From Armigeres subalbatus (lineage: Eukaryota; Arthropoda; Insecta; Diptera; Culicidae): a stretch of DNA of 64,000 nucleotides. Both the position numbers and the translations under genes were made by a program. Each line of letters begins with the position of its first letter. Position 1 is the stretch's first letter. The stretch lies in assembly GCF_024139115.2 (NCBI RefSeq), contig NW_026943535.1, positions 372,001 to 436,000 on the forward strand, given 5' to 3'. Positions 33,610-46,100 of this stretch are shown one piece after another. The notes beneath the pieces were generated by a model that saw nothing but the letters and a program-made list of their open reading frames with translations, searched no databases and was not told the origin of the DNA.

Positions 33610-35915
33610 CTCCATTTGAAAGACAAGAAGACTTTTTCCCGAAAAGCTCAATTGCTTTGTTGCAAGAGAATTGGAAGCATCCTTCTACGCTTCTCGGAAG
33701 CCTCCTTCCAAGCAGCTCGGAAGCCTCCTTTCAAGTGACACGGAAGCATCATTTCAAGAGGTTCGAACATTTTCTTTTAAGAGACCCGGAAGCCAAGCTG
33801 TTTTTCTAGAAATTTCCTTTTTTCTGCTTCTTTTAAAAGCATCGGATCTTTTCAAAGGGGCTCGGAGGATTTTTGAACAGGCTCGACAGCCTCATTTAAA
33901 AGGCTCGGAAGCCTACTCTAAAGAGGTTTGGAATCCTCCTTTCTAGAGGCCCGAAAATCTTCTTTTAAGCCGTGTTCTGTACACTTTCTTTTTTCTCTTT
34001 TCTCCTGCTTTTAAAATGCTCGGAAAGCTCTTTTCAAAAGGCTCGGAAGGCCTCTTTCAAGAACTTCGAAGCCCTCTCGAAAGCCTCGGAAGCCTCCTTT
34101 CAAGAGGCTCGCAAGCCTGCTTTCAAGAGACTCGCAATCCTCCTTTCAAGAGGCTCGGAAGCCTCCTTTCAAGAGGCTCGCAAACCTCCTTTCAAGAGGC
34201 TCGGAAGCCTCCTTTCAAGAGGCTCGGAAGCCTCCTTTCAAGAGGCTCGGAAGCCTCCTTTCAAGAGGCTCCCCTAGCAGCACACATGTTTCACATATGT
34301 TGCTGCAACTCATATGTGACCAGATTTAGTCACAATCAAGTTGCTGCAACCATTTTTGTCTGACTTGTGCTGCTCGGGTCGGAAGCCTCCTTTCAAGAGG
34401 CTCGGAAGCCTCCTTTCAAGAGGCTCGGAAGCCTCCTTTCAAGAGGCTCGGAAGCCTCCTTTCAAGAGGGCTCAGGCCTCCTTTCAAGAGGGCCTCAGGA
34501 AGCCTCCTTTCGAGAGGGCTCAGAAGCCTCCTTTCAAGAGGGCTCAGAAGCCTCCTTTCAAGAGGGCTCAGAAGCCTCCTTTCAAGAGGGCTCAGAGCCT
34601 CCTTTCAAGAGGGCTCAGAAGCCTCCTTTCAAGAGGGTTGGGAAGCCCCTCCTTTCAAGAGGGGTTCCAGAGCCTCCTTTCAAGAGGTTCAGAAGCCTCC
34701 TTTCAGAGAGGCTCGAAGCCTCCTTTCAAGAGGGCTCAGGCCTCCTTTCAAGAGGGCTCCAGAGCCTCCTTTCAAGAGGGTTGGAAGCCTCCTTTCAAGA
34801 GGTTAGAGCCTCCTTTCAAGAGGCTCAAGCCTCCTTTCAAGAGGCTCAAAAGCCTCCTTTCAAGAGGCTTGGAAGCCTCCTTTCAAGAGGCTCTGAGGCC
34901 TCCTTTCAAGAGGCTCGGAAGCCTCCTTTAAAGAGGCTCGAAAGCCTCGTTTCAAGAAGCTCAGAGGCTTCCTTTAAGAGGCTTGGAAGCCTCCTTTCAA
35001 GAGGTTCGGAAGCCTCCTTTCAAGAGGCCTCAAGCCTCCTTTCAAAAGCTCAGAAGCCTCCTTTCAAGGAGCTGGAAGCCTCCTTTCAAGAGGGCTCGGA
35101 AGCCTCCCTTTCAAGAGGGCTCAGGAAGCCTCCTTTCAGAGGGCTCAGAGCCTCCTTTCAAGAGGGTTGGAAGCCTCCTTTCAAGAGGGTTCAGGCCTCC
35201 TTTCAGAGGTTCGGAAGCCTCCTTTCAAGAGGCTCAGGAAGCCTCCTTTCAAGAGGGCCTCAAGCCTCCTTTCAAGAGGGCTCAAAGCCTCCTTTCAAGA
35301 GGGTTGGAAGCCTCCTTTCAAGAGGGCTCAGAAGCCTCCTTTCAAGAGGCTCAGAGCCTCCCTTTCAAGAGGGGCTCGGAGCGTCCTTTCAAGAGGGTTG
35401 GAAGCCTCCTTTCAAGAGGGTTCAGAAGCCTCCTTTCAAGAGGCTCGAAGCCTCCTTTCAAGAGGCCTCGAAGCCTCCTCAGAAGCCTCCTTTCAAGAGG
35501 CTCAGAAGCCTCCTTTCAAGAGGCTCAGAAGCCTCCTTTCAAGAGGCTTGGAAGCCTCCTTTCAAGAGGCTCAGGAAGCCTCCTTTCAAGAGGCTCAGAG
35601 CCTCCTTTCAAGAGGCTCGAAGCCTCCTTTCAAAAGGCTCAGAAGCCCCCTTCAAGAGGCTCAGAAGCCTCCTTTTAAGGGGCTTAGAAGCCTCCTTCCA
35701 AAAGGTTCGGATGCCTCCTTTCAAGAGGCTCGAAGCCTCCTTTCAAAAGCTCAGAAGCCTCCTTTCAAAGGCTCCAGAAGCCTCCTTTCAAAAGGCTCGG
35801 AAGCCTCCTTTCAAGAGGCTCAGAGCCTCCTTTCAAGAGGTTCGGAAGCCTCCTTTCAAGAGGTTCGGAAGCTGCCTTTCAAGAGGATCGGAAGCCTCCT
35901 CCTCAAGAGGCTAAA
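33610..35915. repeat. GC-rich satellite, 23-bp unit, about 80 compact copies
   Basis: The unit is GAAGCCTCCTTTCAAGAGG plus a CTCG joint. From about 34080 to 35910 it repeats almost without break. From 33610 to 34080 the copies are diverged and spaced, an older edge. Because 23 is not a multiple of three, the array is open in all plus frames and produces apparent proteins of up to 515 residues; these are repeat artefacts, not genes. Each joint GAGGCT-CGGA-AGCCTC is a small perfect hairpin. Confidence 0.9.
34270..34380. mobile_element. 107-bp MITE inserted in the satellite, copy 1
   Basis: Element 34272-34378 begins CCCTAGCAGCACA and ends TGTGCTGCTCGGG, inverted termini. It interrupts one 23-bp unit. 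Removing it together with one of the flanking TC pairs (34270-34271, 34379-34380) restores AGGCTCGGAAG, which proves the insertion and a 2-bp target duplication. No coding content. Confidence 0.85.
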
Positions 35916-36040
35916 TTGACTGTAAGGACGTGACCAGCAGCGTTATTGGTCATGAATTGGAAACTCCGAAGCAAGTGTACAATAAGAATAAGTTTTTGTA
36001 TCCCAAGAATATTATTCAATTGGTGAGCTGTGCATATTTG

Positions 36041-36417
36041 TTGTTTCTCGGCCAATCGTGATTAGCATAACTAAAGATGTGTACAGTTAATCAAGCTAAA
36101 CTCTTCTTTGACTATTTCCACAATATGTAAGGAACATTGAAGATTTGGGGACATTTCTAGATCTTCGTATGAAATTAGCAAAAGAAACCAGGACGGGTTG
36201 AAGGATCATTAAAATTGCTGAATGTTCTTTACTTATGATTGCTTTTAGCTCATACTGACCATAACAGCTGTTCTCATATGCCATGGACATACAGACAATA
36301 GCTCAGTTCGTCGAGCTGATTGTATATAAGACTGTGCTGCCGCTAACCGCTAGTCGAGCACATCTGTATATGGTAAAACAGTTATTTGACTTTGAAAAAG
36401 TGAAATCCCAATCGCGT
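36041..36417. other. No recognised gene
   Basis: Short opposing frames only, between the satellite and the second MITE copy. Confidence 0.35.
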
Positions 36418-36528
36418 ATCCCTAGCAGCACACATGTTCCACATAGGTTACTGAAACTCATATGTTACCAGATTTGGTCACAATCAAGTTGCTGCAACCA
36501 TTTTTTCCCGATTTGTGTTGCTCGGGAT
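36418..36528. mobile_element. 107-bp MITE, copy 2
   Basis: Element 36420-36526 begins CCCTAGCAGCACA and ends TGTTGCTCGGG. It has the same length and centre (CACAATCAAGTTGCTGCAAC) as the copy in the satellite, and is flanked by AT on each side (36418-36419, 36527-36528), again a 2-bp duplication. Confidence 0.8.
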
Positions 36529-36544
36529 GTAAAACCAATTTAAT

Positions 36545-36725
36545 CAAAATTCCGCGGAAAAAAAAATAAAATTTCGTTTCGTTTCGAAAAATTTCGAATC
36601 AAATGAACCTTGATTTCGTTTCGTTTCGAAGTTTCGAAAGTAAATCCATATTTCGTTTCGATTCGATCCGAATCAACATAGACATTTTAAATTTCGTTTC
36701 GTTTCGTTTCGTTAGGAAAAAGTGT
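36545..36725. repeat. TTTCGTTTCG-rich repeat
   Basis: Dense ATTTCGTTTCGTTTCG and CGAAATTTCGAA-like text, related to 32330-32470. Non-coding. Confidence 0.6.
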
Positions 36726-36779
36726 GTTATCGCATACCCTTATAAGAGAGGTCGAAATAGCACTTTAGGGGGATAGATT

Positions 36780-37150
36780 TTACTTTTTTCATCAATTCAT
36801 ATCCATTTGCGGTCATTTGAATGCATTGCTGCAATCCTTGAAAAAAACAATTTTTTTTTTCGTTTTTGAATTTTTTTTCCCAAGGGGGGACCCTTGGCAA
36901 AAACAATGTTTTTTTAATAACTTTGGAACGCAATGACCGATTGGGAAACAACTAGACCGCAATCCGCGTCGATTGCAACTTGTTGCGAGCCAATCGGATA
37001 ATGCTAAGTACAAAAAAGTGTGTCTCACATTTTTGTACACACACACACACACAGTGTCGAGTTAAGTACGAGACACTGAAAGCGACCTTACTGTTGAGGT
37101 CGAAATACGTATCTGTTAAGGTACAATTAAGTGGTGGAATTAAATGGGAT
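36780..37150. repeat. Interspersed repeat with CA run and GAGACACTGAAAG motif
   Basis: GGAACGCAATGACCGATTGG and GCAACTTGTTGCGAGCCAAT look like a mosquito transposon 3' region. A (CA)n run is at 37036-37052. Then CGAGTTAAGTACGAGACACT and CCTTACTGTTGAGGTCGAAA match one arm of the hairpin at 6428. The element type is not identified. Confidence 0.5.
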
Positions 37151-38449
37151 TGTACAAACTCGTCTTATGAAAACTTTTTGAAAAACTTTCGGTGCGTCGG
37201 TTGACGGTATCAGCTGTAGTTGAGATGTGGCACATCGCTAGGATGGGCAGTGTGCGTGTCCTAAAGGTGCGGTCAATGATGGTTGGGTGTTTGATATCAA
37301 AACGATGTTGGTAATTGGTATTCGATACAATGCTCAACTAGTTAAAAAATCTGCCACTATCAACCCACACACCCCAAGCGACACTGACCAGCGCAATAAT
37401 CCATCATCATCATTACCACTAGCTCAATGTTTAACACCTTCATCACCACCCCCAGATTAGCAAAATCCATCATCAATATCGCCAACTCAGTCAACAAACC
37501 GCCTGTAGACAATATACCGAATAGTGACCTGTGCCATAGAAAATCTGTCCTGTTTAACATACTGAGGTACAATCTCCTTCAGTGTTTTCCAAAAAACATC
37601 AATGTTAAACTGTAAGTCTCACACAGCCTAGAAAAGATAGATTTCCCCCTTTTTTGCTAATCTTTTACCATTTATTCTGTAGTACGTGTCATTGTAGTGC
37701 ATATTTCAGACATAGAGTGTCTATATAGTTGCTGCAATACCAGAAAGAAGACACTTTAGAGAATTCAAAATGAAATTTTGAAAATGATTCTGAATTTGCC
37801 TCCATGGAATAGTACCAATGAACTTCATAGAATTTCAAATATTGAGACATTGCAATAAATAATAAATAATTTTCAATTTTAGACAAAAATCGTTGCAATC
37901 TTCTATTACAACGGTTAACTCTTTGTACCCTTAGTATACATAAGGTTAAGTTTAACTTAATTTTGTAATTCCTACATGGTTCAATTCAACCAGAGGAAAA
38001 ATCCTAACTGCCAGAGACAATTGAAATGTATTAATAATAACTAAAAATTTAACATAGCAAATAAGGATGATAGTCAGTACATTCAAAGTTAATTGCCTAT
38101 ATGCCGGGTATTAAGCCACCCGGAGTGGAAATTAATTACTATGTCTGAAACTTGATTATGCATATGTACAACATGTGATAGGTTTAGTTCGGAAAAGGTA
38201 TTGGAGGGTAACCGCCCCTTCGGTGGGGTTTGATCGACCCCAGTTCACATGACAGGTGCTTTCCCTACTAAGCTACGAAGGACCTCCGTCGTCCACCGCA
38301 ACACAGCAGGTACTGATGAAACCAAATTCCAGCACCAGGTACCAGCCGATCTCTCGCAATACATTTTCAGAACTAACTCTCTCAAATATTTTTGTACACA
38401 TCATATCAACCAGTAGGATGAGTATTTAATATTGTCCGGCTCCTACACA
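37151..38449. other. No recognised gene
   Basis: AT-rich. A GC-rich piece at 38203-38290 (CGCCCCTTCGGTGGGG ... GCTACGAAGGACCTCC) resembles interspersed mosquito repeats and has a short stem, but it is not a tRNA gene. Confidence 0.35.
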
Positions 38450-38520
38450 CTTGCTTCATCAGCAGCAGCGCTCAATGAAGTAGGGTTTCTACTTCATTGA
38501 GCGCCGTTGCTGATGAAGCA
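38450..38520. repeat. 33-bp arm hairpin
   Basis: 38450-38482 and 38488-38520 are reverse complements with two mismatches around a 5-base loop (GGTTT). The arms contain GCTCAATGAAGTAG and CTACTTCATTGAGC. It lies about 60 bp upstream of a gypsy pol remnant. Confidence 0.85.
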
Positions 38521-38584
38521 AGCAAACAGTTTTAATTGACATATTCACAAATGTATTGCGACAATTTCGAACAAGAATAGTTGA

Positions 38585-40950
38585 AACTGGAACACCTAAA
38601 TGCAATCATAATTTGTGGTGACTACTCTACTGGGTTGAATGAAGCTCTTCAACCGCATCAGTACCCGTTACCACTTCCACAGGACATCTTCGTTAAACTC
38701 GCCAACTGTAAAGTGTTCAGCATTATCGACATGTCAGAATGTAACTCCAGGTCAATTTCGATGAAGCAACGAGTACCTCCTGACAATTAACACTTACCAG
38801 GGCCTCTACAAGGTTAATCGCCTGCTACTTTTTGCGGAGTAAACGCAGCACCAGAGCGTTCCAACAGCTCGTTGACACCATGCTGGCAGGACTCGAGCAC
38901 ACTTGCGGTTATATTGATGGCGTAATCGTGGGTGGAATAAACGAAGAGGAGCACTGGAAAAACTTGAACGCGCTTTTTCTACGTCTGCAAGAGTTCGGGT
39001 TTACGATTCGTTTGGAGAAATGTTCGTTTGGACGTGAGCAGATAAAGTACCTCGCCCGTTTGCTTGACCAGCATGGAATTCGTTCCGATCCAGCGAAAGG
39101 CACCCACAAATGTGTCGGAGGTTCGGTCGTTTCTCGGAGTAGTAATTTTTTACGGGAAATTTGAACCGAATATGCGTGCGCTTAGATGAATTACTGAAAA
39201 CGGATGCAAAATTTGTGTGGACGCCTCAATGCCAGCGTGCGTTTGACGAATTCAAAACTATTCTTTCTTCGGATTTGCTTTTGACCCATTACAATCCGAA
39301 ACTGGACATAATAGTTTCAGTTGATGCATCGTCAGTCGGACTGGGAGCGACAATAAGTCATCGCTTCCACGATGAGTCTATTAAAGTAGTCCAGCACGCC
39401 TCAAGAGCCTTGGCGCCCGCCTAACGCAACTACAGCCAGATTATCCGAGAAGGATTAGCCATCATCTATGCGGTAACCAAATTCTACCGCATGATTTTCG
39501 CTCATAAGTTCCTGCTCCAGACTGACCACCAACCGTTACTGCGAAACTTTGGTAGCAAAAAGGGCACCCCAGTATACACTGCCAACCGTCTACAACGATG
39601 GGCCCTAACGCTACTACAATTTCAATATGCAATACGTGCCCACCGAGAAATTCGGAAACGCTGATATTCTTTCCCGTCTCATCAACCGCCACGTGAAGCA
39701 AGACGAAGACTTCGTAATCGCATCTGTTACATTGGACATGTAGACATTAGGTCAGTAGTATGCAATACTTTTAATGCGTTACCTTTAAGTTTTAAGGCAG
39801 TACAACAAAGTACCAAATCGGATCCGGTGCTCAAAACGGTCTACCGGTATATCCCAGGACAACCGGCCGAATTCTGTTCCTGGTCAGTGATGACAATCGA
39901 GAACTTCTTCGTTTCCATAATCGTCGTGAGTCGTTGCCTACGATGCAAGGCTGCATCCTCTTCGTTGAAAGGCTTGTTATTCCGTCTACCTTACGCAAGT
40001 AATGCTTCGACGAGCTCCACCGCGGACACCCAGGATAAAATCATTGGCTCGAAGCTACGTATATTGGCCGTCACTTGATACAGGGTGTCGATTTTGTGAA
40101 TTGTGTGTACTCGCACTCATGCGCCTTTGACAGCCAAATCACCTTCGCTTCAGTCCTGCTGTTCATCGCCAGCAACGTTGTGTCCCTGTAGACTACGCCG
40201 GTCCTATCAATGGTGACTGCTATTTGCTCGCCGTAGATTCCTTCTCGAAATAGCAAAAAATTGTTGGTGTCCCGAACCGATCAAATCAGGTCAGCGCCTA
40301 CAACTGGCTATCACCATTCTTCGCATAAATTTTTGCACGACTGGAGATACCCTACGGAAACGCATAGTGACCAGACAATGGCACTCAATTTGCAGGTTCA
40401 TTATTCGCGCGCCCAGTTTTTTGTTCGACAAAACCGGGTTTGAACACGTTACCACTGTACCGTTTTCACCCCAGTCTAACGGCTGACCAGGCGGAACGGT
40501 TTTGTCAGTATATATGTTCAAAAAGGCGCTTATGAAAAAATTTCAGGGGAAAAATGAGAAAGGAACAACCGAGAAACTTTGCGGAAACATTCTTGCTGGC
40601 AGCTACCGAAGTACGCAAACCAGTCAGCACCAAAGTCCTATCACCATTGGAAATTATGTTCCGGGCGTCGCATACGCATCTCCAGTGAAACTGATACGTC
40701 CACCAACCAAACAACCATCAGCACCACTACATGTCGACCCAAATAAGCCAAATTTGATGTTGTTCAACACCAGCGATCCCGTCTACATCAAGATCTACTC
40801 CAAAAAATCCTGGAACTGGGTTCTCGGTTAAATAGAAAAAATAGGTCATGTTATGTAAAACGTTCTTATCGAAAAGCAACGCTTAGTTCGGTCACATCTC
40901 AACCAGCTGCGCCGCCGAACGTTTTATTAAGATTCTGGAAATAGCATCTC
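38585..40950 (+). pseudogene. pol: Ty3/gypsy pol remnant: RT, RNase H, integrase
   Basis: RT begins mid-domain with HQYPLPLPQDIFVKLANC and IIDMS (38660-38740), continues FQQLVDTMLAGLEHTCGYIDG (38850-38920) and LEKCSFG. The catalytic box reads Y-I-D-G instead of Y-x-D-D, so one metal-binding Asp is lost. RNase H follows (VSVDASSVGLGATISH, 39310-39360; HASRALAPA; TDHQPLL). The integrase part shows a GHPG zinc-binding segment (40030), SAQF-like core text and the tail LIRPPTKQPSAP and VYIKIYSKKSWNWVLG (40695-40830). Frameshifts and stops are numerous. Gag, protease and LTRs are not seen. The element is dead. Confidence 0.8.
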
Positions 40951-42588
40951 GCCTGGATCGAAGCAACGTCAACTGGATTTGCTTCTCGATATTTGGGACC
41001 TACAACCTTTGAGTAGTTTGAGCAACCTTTGAGCAACCTTTGAGCTGCGTCCAGATCAAATTCAAGCGACGTAATTCGGACTCCTTCGTTATCACCGCCT
41101 GTTAGTCCGATGATTAGCTCGGGCATGTCATCTTCGTCATCAACTACCAGCTTTTCAAGTTTTGAGTCAGCTGTAGCTACCACTTCAAAACGACACCGCC
41201 ATAAAGCATACTTCGCCGTTTGGTTCCAGACCAAGAAGACTGCCAGCGGAGTTCCGTCATGTAATGTGTATCAACGTGGTATGGTGGCGAAGGATGAATC
41301 ATGACTCGCCAACAGCCTACAGTATTCAGAAGGGCTGGAAGCCGGAAGAGTACTATAGACAGGGCATGTTGCAAGAATGTCGGACAGTATTCCTGCAAAG
41401 ATGGTGTTCGCAGCAAGCAAGATGGACGAACCAGGTATAAATCGACTTTGTTAGCAAGGGTGCAACCGAGGATGAAAAAATGTGGCAACGAACCGTGTAT
41501 TGTAGTTTATTTTTATTCAATTTAATTGAATCATCTTATCAATACTTCATGATCTGATGTGACATTGATTATTTTATTACTTCTGAGTTGCACCATAGTA
41601 CATGATAAACCCTACAATTTTAGTAAACTTTGGTTAAAAAAAACTACGGTTGCCCACCTTTTAGAAAAACCTGCCAACGCCCCTGAATTTGCTTCGGAAT
41701 CTGAAGCAACGTTTCATCGATGTTTCTCAAATTGAATCAACTACGCAGATTGACAACTTTGTCACGTTTCCCGACTCCTTACCCAGCCCTGCGTTACTCT
41801 TCTTTCTCAGGCAATTAAGGTAGCTTCACGGATTTGACAGTAGCAACTTTTGACAGCTTAGCCAGTTCTGCAACAACGGCAAAACAGCACTTCATCTGCC
41901 GAGCTAGTGGACTCCCCGCAGATTGCACCAACAACGGACACGGACTTGCCTTTGCTGATCGAGTCCGGTTGATGCCGGAGCCTACGGTAAACCGCTAGAT
42001 CCATATTCTTGAACGCTGACTGTGCATCCCGCGGAGTATTCGCAGCGCTTTATACTTGGAGAAACGATTGGTGATGATTTGACGGGCGTAAGTTGGGACT
42101 TCGAGAACGTCTGCTGCGCTGACCGACTATGACTGGATTGAAGGAGGATCCTTCCGTGGCGCCCAGCAACCTACCTTGCTGAATATCTACAGAAACGAAT
42201 AGAAAGGAAGAAAAAAACATCTGTGAGGGAGTTGTAGACGGTGTGGGCGATGACATATACATACCCAGGTGACGATGATGACGCAGGCCGAAGAAAACCG
42301 CGAGAGTCATTCCAATAGAAAAGAATAGCGAAACGCGGAATTTACGGAAGGTGGTAGGAGGTTGAAGTCATTTGCAATTTTATTGCATCGAGGGCAAGAT
42401 TAGTTGGCACGATTCACGAGTATATTATGACCTCGTAAAATTTCATCGATGCACTTTAAGACCACCAAAAATGGAAATATATTTTTATAGGAACACCTGG
42501 GAAGGAACAGCTTCCTGCTGTCATCGTGAATGGGTGCTTGACTGACAATACTTGGCGCGAACCGTAGCCTCGTGTTAACACTAGGAGT
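40951..42588. other. Possible 3' remains of the gypsy element, then unassigned DNA
   Basis: QLRRR-like text at 40895-40920 is the end of the integrase tail. 41050-41480 could hold an unrecognised 3' region or LTR. 41700-42360 has scattered coding-like composition but no motif. No LTR pair was found. Confidence 0.3.
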
Positions 42589-43139
42589 TCATTCCGTTTG
42601 TTCAGAAAATCGTTGTAACTAAATTTTCAAATGTAGCTATATCTCAGATATGGTTTTCAACCGTTTTTTCTCCAGTTTCCACCAACCTCTTAGCCATCTC
42701 TTTCTAGTTTCTGGACATTGCAAGAATATTGTATCTAGGGGTGTTCAATTTTTCTACTAGAGCTGTGGGGAGTGATAAAAGCAACACGGATTTAGAAAGA
42801 TGCAATTTTGGAGATAATAATGTACTTATTTTCATTACCAAAAATGATATCTATTCTATACAGATGATGATCGAAATGATAAAAATAACACATAAAAGGG
42901 AGCATCACCTAGGAACATGAGAACACATTTTGACCCACCATCCCTACTGTACTTGCATACAATGATATTAATTCGGTGCCTTTTAGGAACCACTTTATAC
43001 TACCTGGGATATTTCTTTATATGAAGCTTCAGAAAATGGCTTTTCAAGCATGTTGTCTACTGTGAACAGACTTGTTGAAATAAATGTAAACTATATACGA
43101 AACTATGTGTGATACAATAAATTACTTGATGTTCTACTA

Positions 43140-46100
43140 GGATTCTCCAGAAATTGTCCTGGAGTTTGAGATCGTGAAACTTAATAGTCAACCAGATCAA
43201 CTAAAACTTCCATGATGTCCCATACCGCACGATATCAACTCAATTATGTCCTCCAAGTATTTACTCTTCCACTTGCGTCTCAAATCCAGAGCATTTGAGA
43301 TGTTGTGAGAATCTCAAATTGACCTCCTGAGAAGTTTGACTAAAATGGTCTATCAGATCAACAAAGCATCCGTGTGGATGGCCCCAACCGCTGAAGTATC
43401 AACCCAATTATGTCCTCCAGGTATTTTATTCTTTCACTTTTGCGTCTCAAATCCAAACATGTGAGATATGTTTATACACAGATCTCCAAAAGGCTGTCCT
43501 GGAATTTGAATCAAATGGTCCCTACCATCATCAACTTCAAAGGCTTCCACGATGTCCCATACCGCTTGAGTATCAACCCAATTACTGTCCTCCAGTACTT
43601 TTTTGTCTTTCACTTGCGTCTCAAATCCAAACATATGCAAATGTTGTAAAGATCTCCAAATTGTCCTGAAGTTTTGAATCAAATGGTCTATACCAGAATC
43701 CATACCAAGGCTTCCATGATCGTCCCATACCACTTGGTTTCAACCCAATTATGTCCTCGAGAGTATTTACATCTTTCACTTGCGTCTCAAATCCAGGCAT
43801 TTTGAGACGATGTTTGTAGAATCTCAAATTGTCCTGAAGTTTGAATCAAATGATCTGCTACCAAAGATCAACAACAGGCTTTTTGTCCATGATGTCTCAT
43901 ACCGCATGATATCAACCCAATTAACTTAATGCCATCTTCAGAAGGAGGTATTGTATCGTTCACTTGCGTCTCAAATCCAGGCATTTTGAGATGTTGTAAG
44001 ATCTCAAATTGCTCCTGAAGGAGGGTTTGAGTAAAATGGTCTATCGAAGATCAAACAAAGCATCCGTGATGGCTTCCCATGCGCAGTATCAACCCAATTA
44101 TTGTCCTCCAGTATTTGTCTTTCCGCTTGCGTTCTAAAATCAGAAACATATGAGGATATTATGTAAGATCTCCAAATTTGTCCTGGAATTTGGAAGAATC
44201 AAATGGTGTCTAAATGTATCAACTAAAGGCTTCCATGATGTCCCATACCGTAGTATCAACCCAATCCCATGTCCTCACGAGTATTTATCTTCCACTTGCG
44301 TCGTCATAAATCCAGGCAGTGTTGTTGAGATGCTGTGAATCTCAAATTGTCACTGAAGTTTGAGAGTAAAACTGGTCTATTGAATCAGCCAAGAGCATCG
44401 CAGTGATGCTCCCCAACCGCCAATATCCAACCCAGCAATTATGTCCCTCCAGTATTTGTCTTTAACCTTTGCGTCTCAAATCCAAACATATGAGATGTTG
44501 TATGAATCTCCAAATTAGTCCTGCAATTTCCCAAGGAATCAAATAGAAAGGTCTACTACCGTATCGGTAACTAAAGAAAAGCTTCCATGATGTCCCCATA
44601 CCGCGGTATCAACCCAATTATGTCTTCCAGATATTGTATCTTTTCCGCTTACGTCTCAAATCCAGGCATTTGAGATGTGTTTGTAAGATCTCAAATTGTC
44701 CTGAAGTTTTGGCATCAGCATGATTGCCCCCCAGCCACGATTGTGCTCAACCAATTATGCTCCTCGAGTATTTGTCTTTCACTTGCGTCTCAAGTCCAAA
44801 CATATGCAAGATGTGTTTGTAAAGATCTCCAAAATTGTCTGGAAATTTTGAATCAAATGCGTCTACCAATATATCAACTAAGCGACTTCCATGATGTGTC
44901 ATACCGCGGCATTTATCAACCCAATGTATGTCCATCCAGTATTTATCTTCCACTTGCGTCTCTCAAATCCGAGGCATTTGAGATGCTGTAAGATCTCAAA
45001 TACCAATGTCCTGAAGTTTGAGTAAAATGGTCCTATTATGAATCAACCAAGGCATCCATGATGCTCCAGCCATGCCAGTATCAACACCCACAATTGTAAT
45101 ATCACTCCAGTGTATTTGTCTTTCCTTGCGTCTCAAATCCAAACATATGAGATGTTGTAAGATCTCAAATTGTCCGGAATTTGAATCAAATGGTCCTACC
45201 GAATCAACCAAGAAGCGCCCTTGATATCCCACCTTGCCACGGGATCTATCCACACTGCATTTATGTCTTCCAGTATTTATCTTTTTCCCTTACCCGTCCT
45301 CAAATCCAGGCATTTGAGATGTTTTGTAAGATCTCAAATTGTCCACCATGAAGTTTGGCATCATGATCCTGCCCCCAATACCAGTATCAACCTTACATTT
45401 ACATGTCCTCCGAGTATTTATCTTTCTCTTGCGTCTCAAATCCAGGCATTCGAGGATGTTGTAAGATCTCCAAATTGATGACCTGGAGTTCTCTCGATCA
45501 AAAGAAACTAAGGCTTCCAAACTGTCCTCTGCTGCGTAGTATAGCACCTATTATGCTATCCTCCGAATATTTGTCCTTTCCACTTGCATCTCAAATCCAG
45601 GCATTTGAGGATGTTTGTAAAATCTCAAGTGCCTATGGAGTTTGAGTAAAATGATCTATCAGAACGTCAACTAAAACTTGCATGATGTCCTCAGCCGCAG
45701 TATAAACCCTATTATATCCTCCTAGTAATTATATTACCCACCCTGCTTTGTCTTAGAAATCGTCAGGCACTTATGTGTGCGATGTTGTACGGAATCTCCA
45801 CATGGTCCTGGATTTTTGAGTAAAATGCTCTTTAGAATCTACCAGGGCTATCATTGGTACTGATCCTTTGCGGTCATGAGTATCAACCCAATTATATCCG
45901 CCAGTGTATTTTACATCTTTAACTTGTCCATCGCAAATCCAGGAGTTTAGTTTTTGTAAGGATCTCCAAATTGTCACTGGGTTTGAGTAAAATATAGTCT
46001 ATCAGAGTCCAGCAAGGCTTCACATAGCGATGTCTCTGCTGCCATGTTGTATCCACCCCAATTGCATGTACTTCTGGGTATATGTCTTTTACTTCCCGTC

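Noticed and set aside
34341..35919. Very long open frames (up to 515 residues) on the plus strand
   Set aside because: They are produced by the 23-bp satellite, which lacks stop codons in every plus frame. The peptide is a 23-residue repeat with no independent start or domain.
38203..38290. tRNA-like GC-rich fold
   Set aside because: No anticodon arm or paired acceptor stem could be drawn; it looks like an interspersed repeat.
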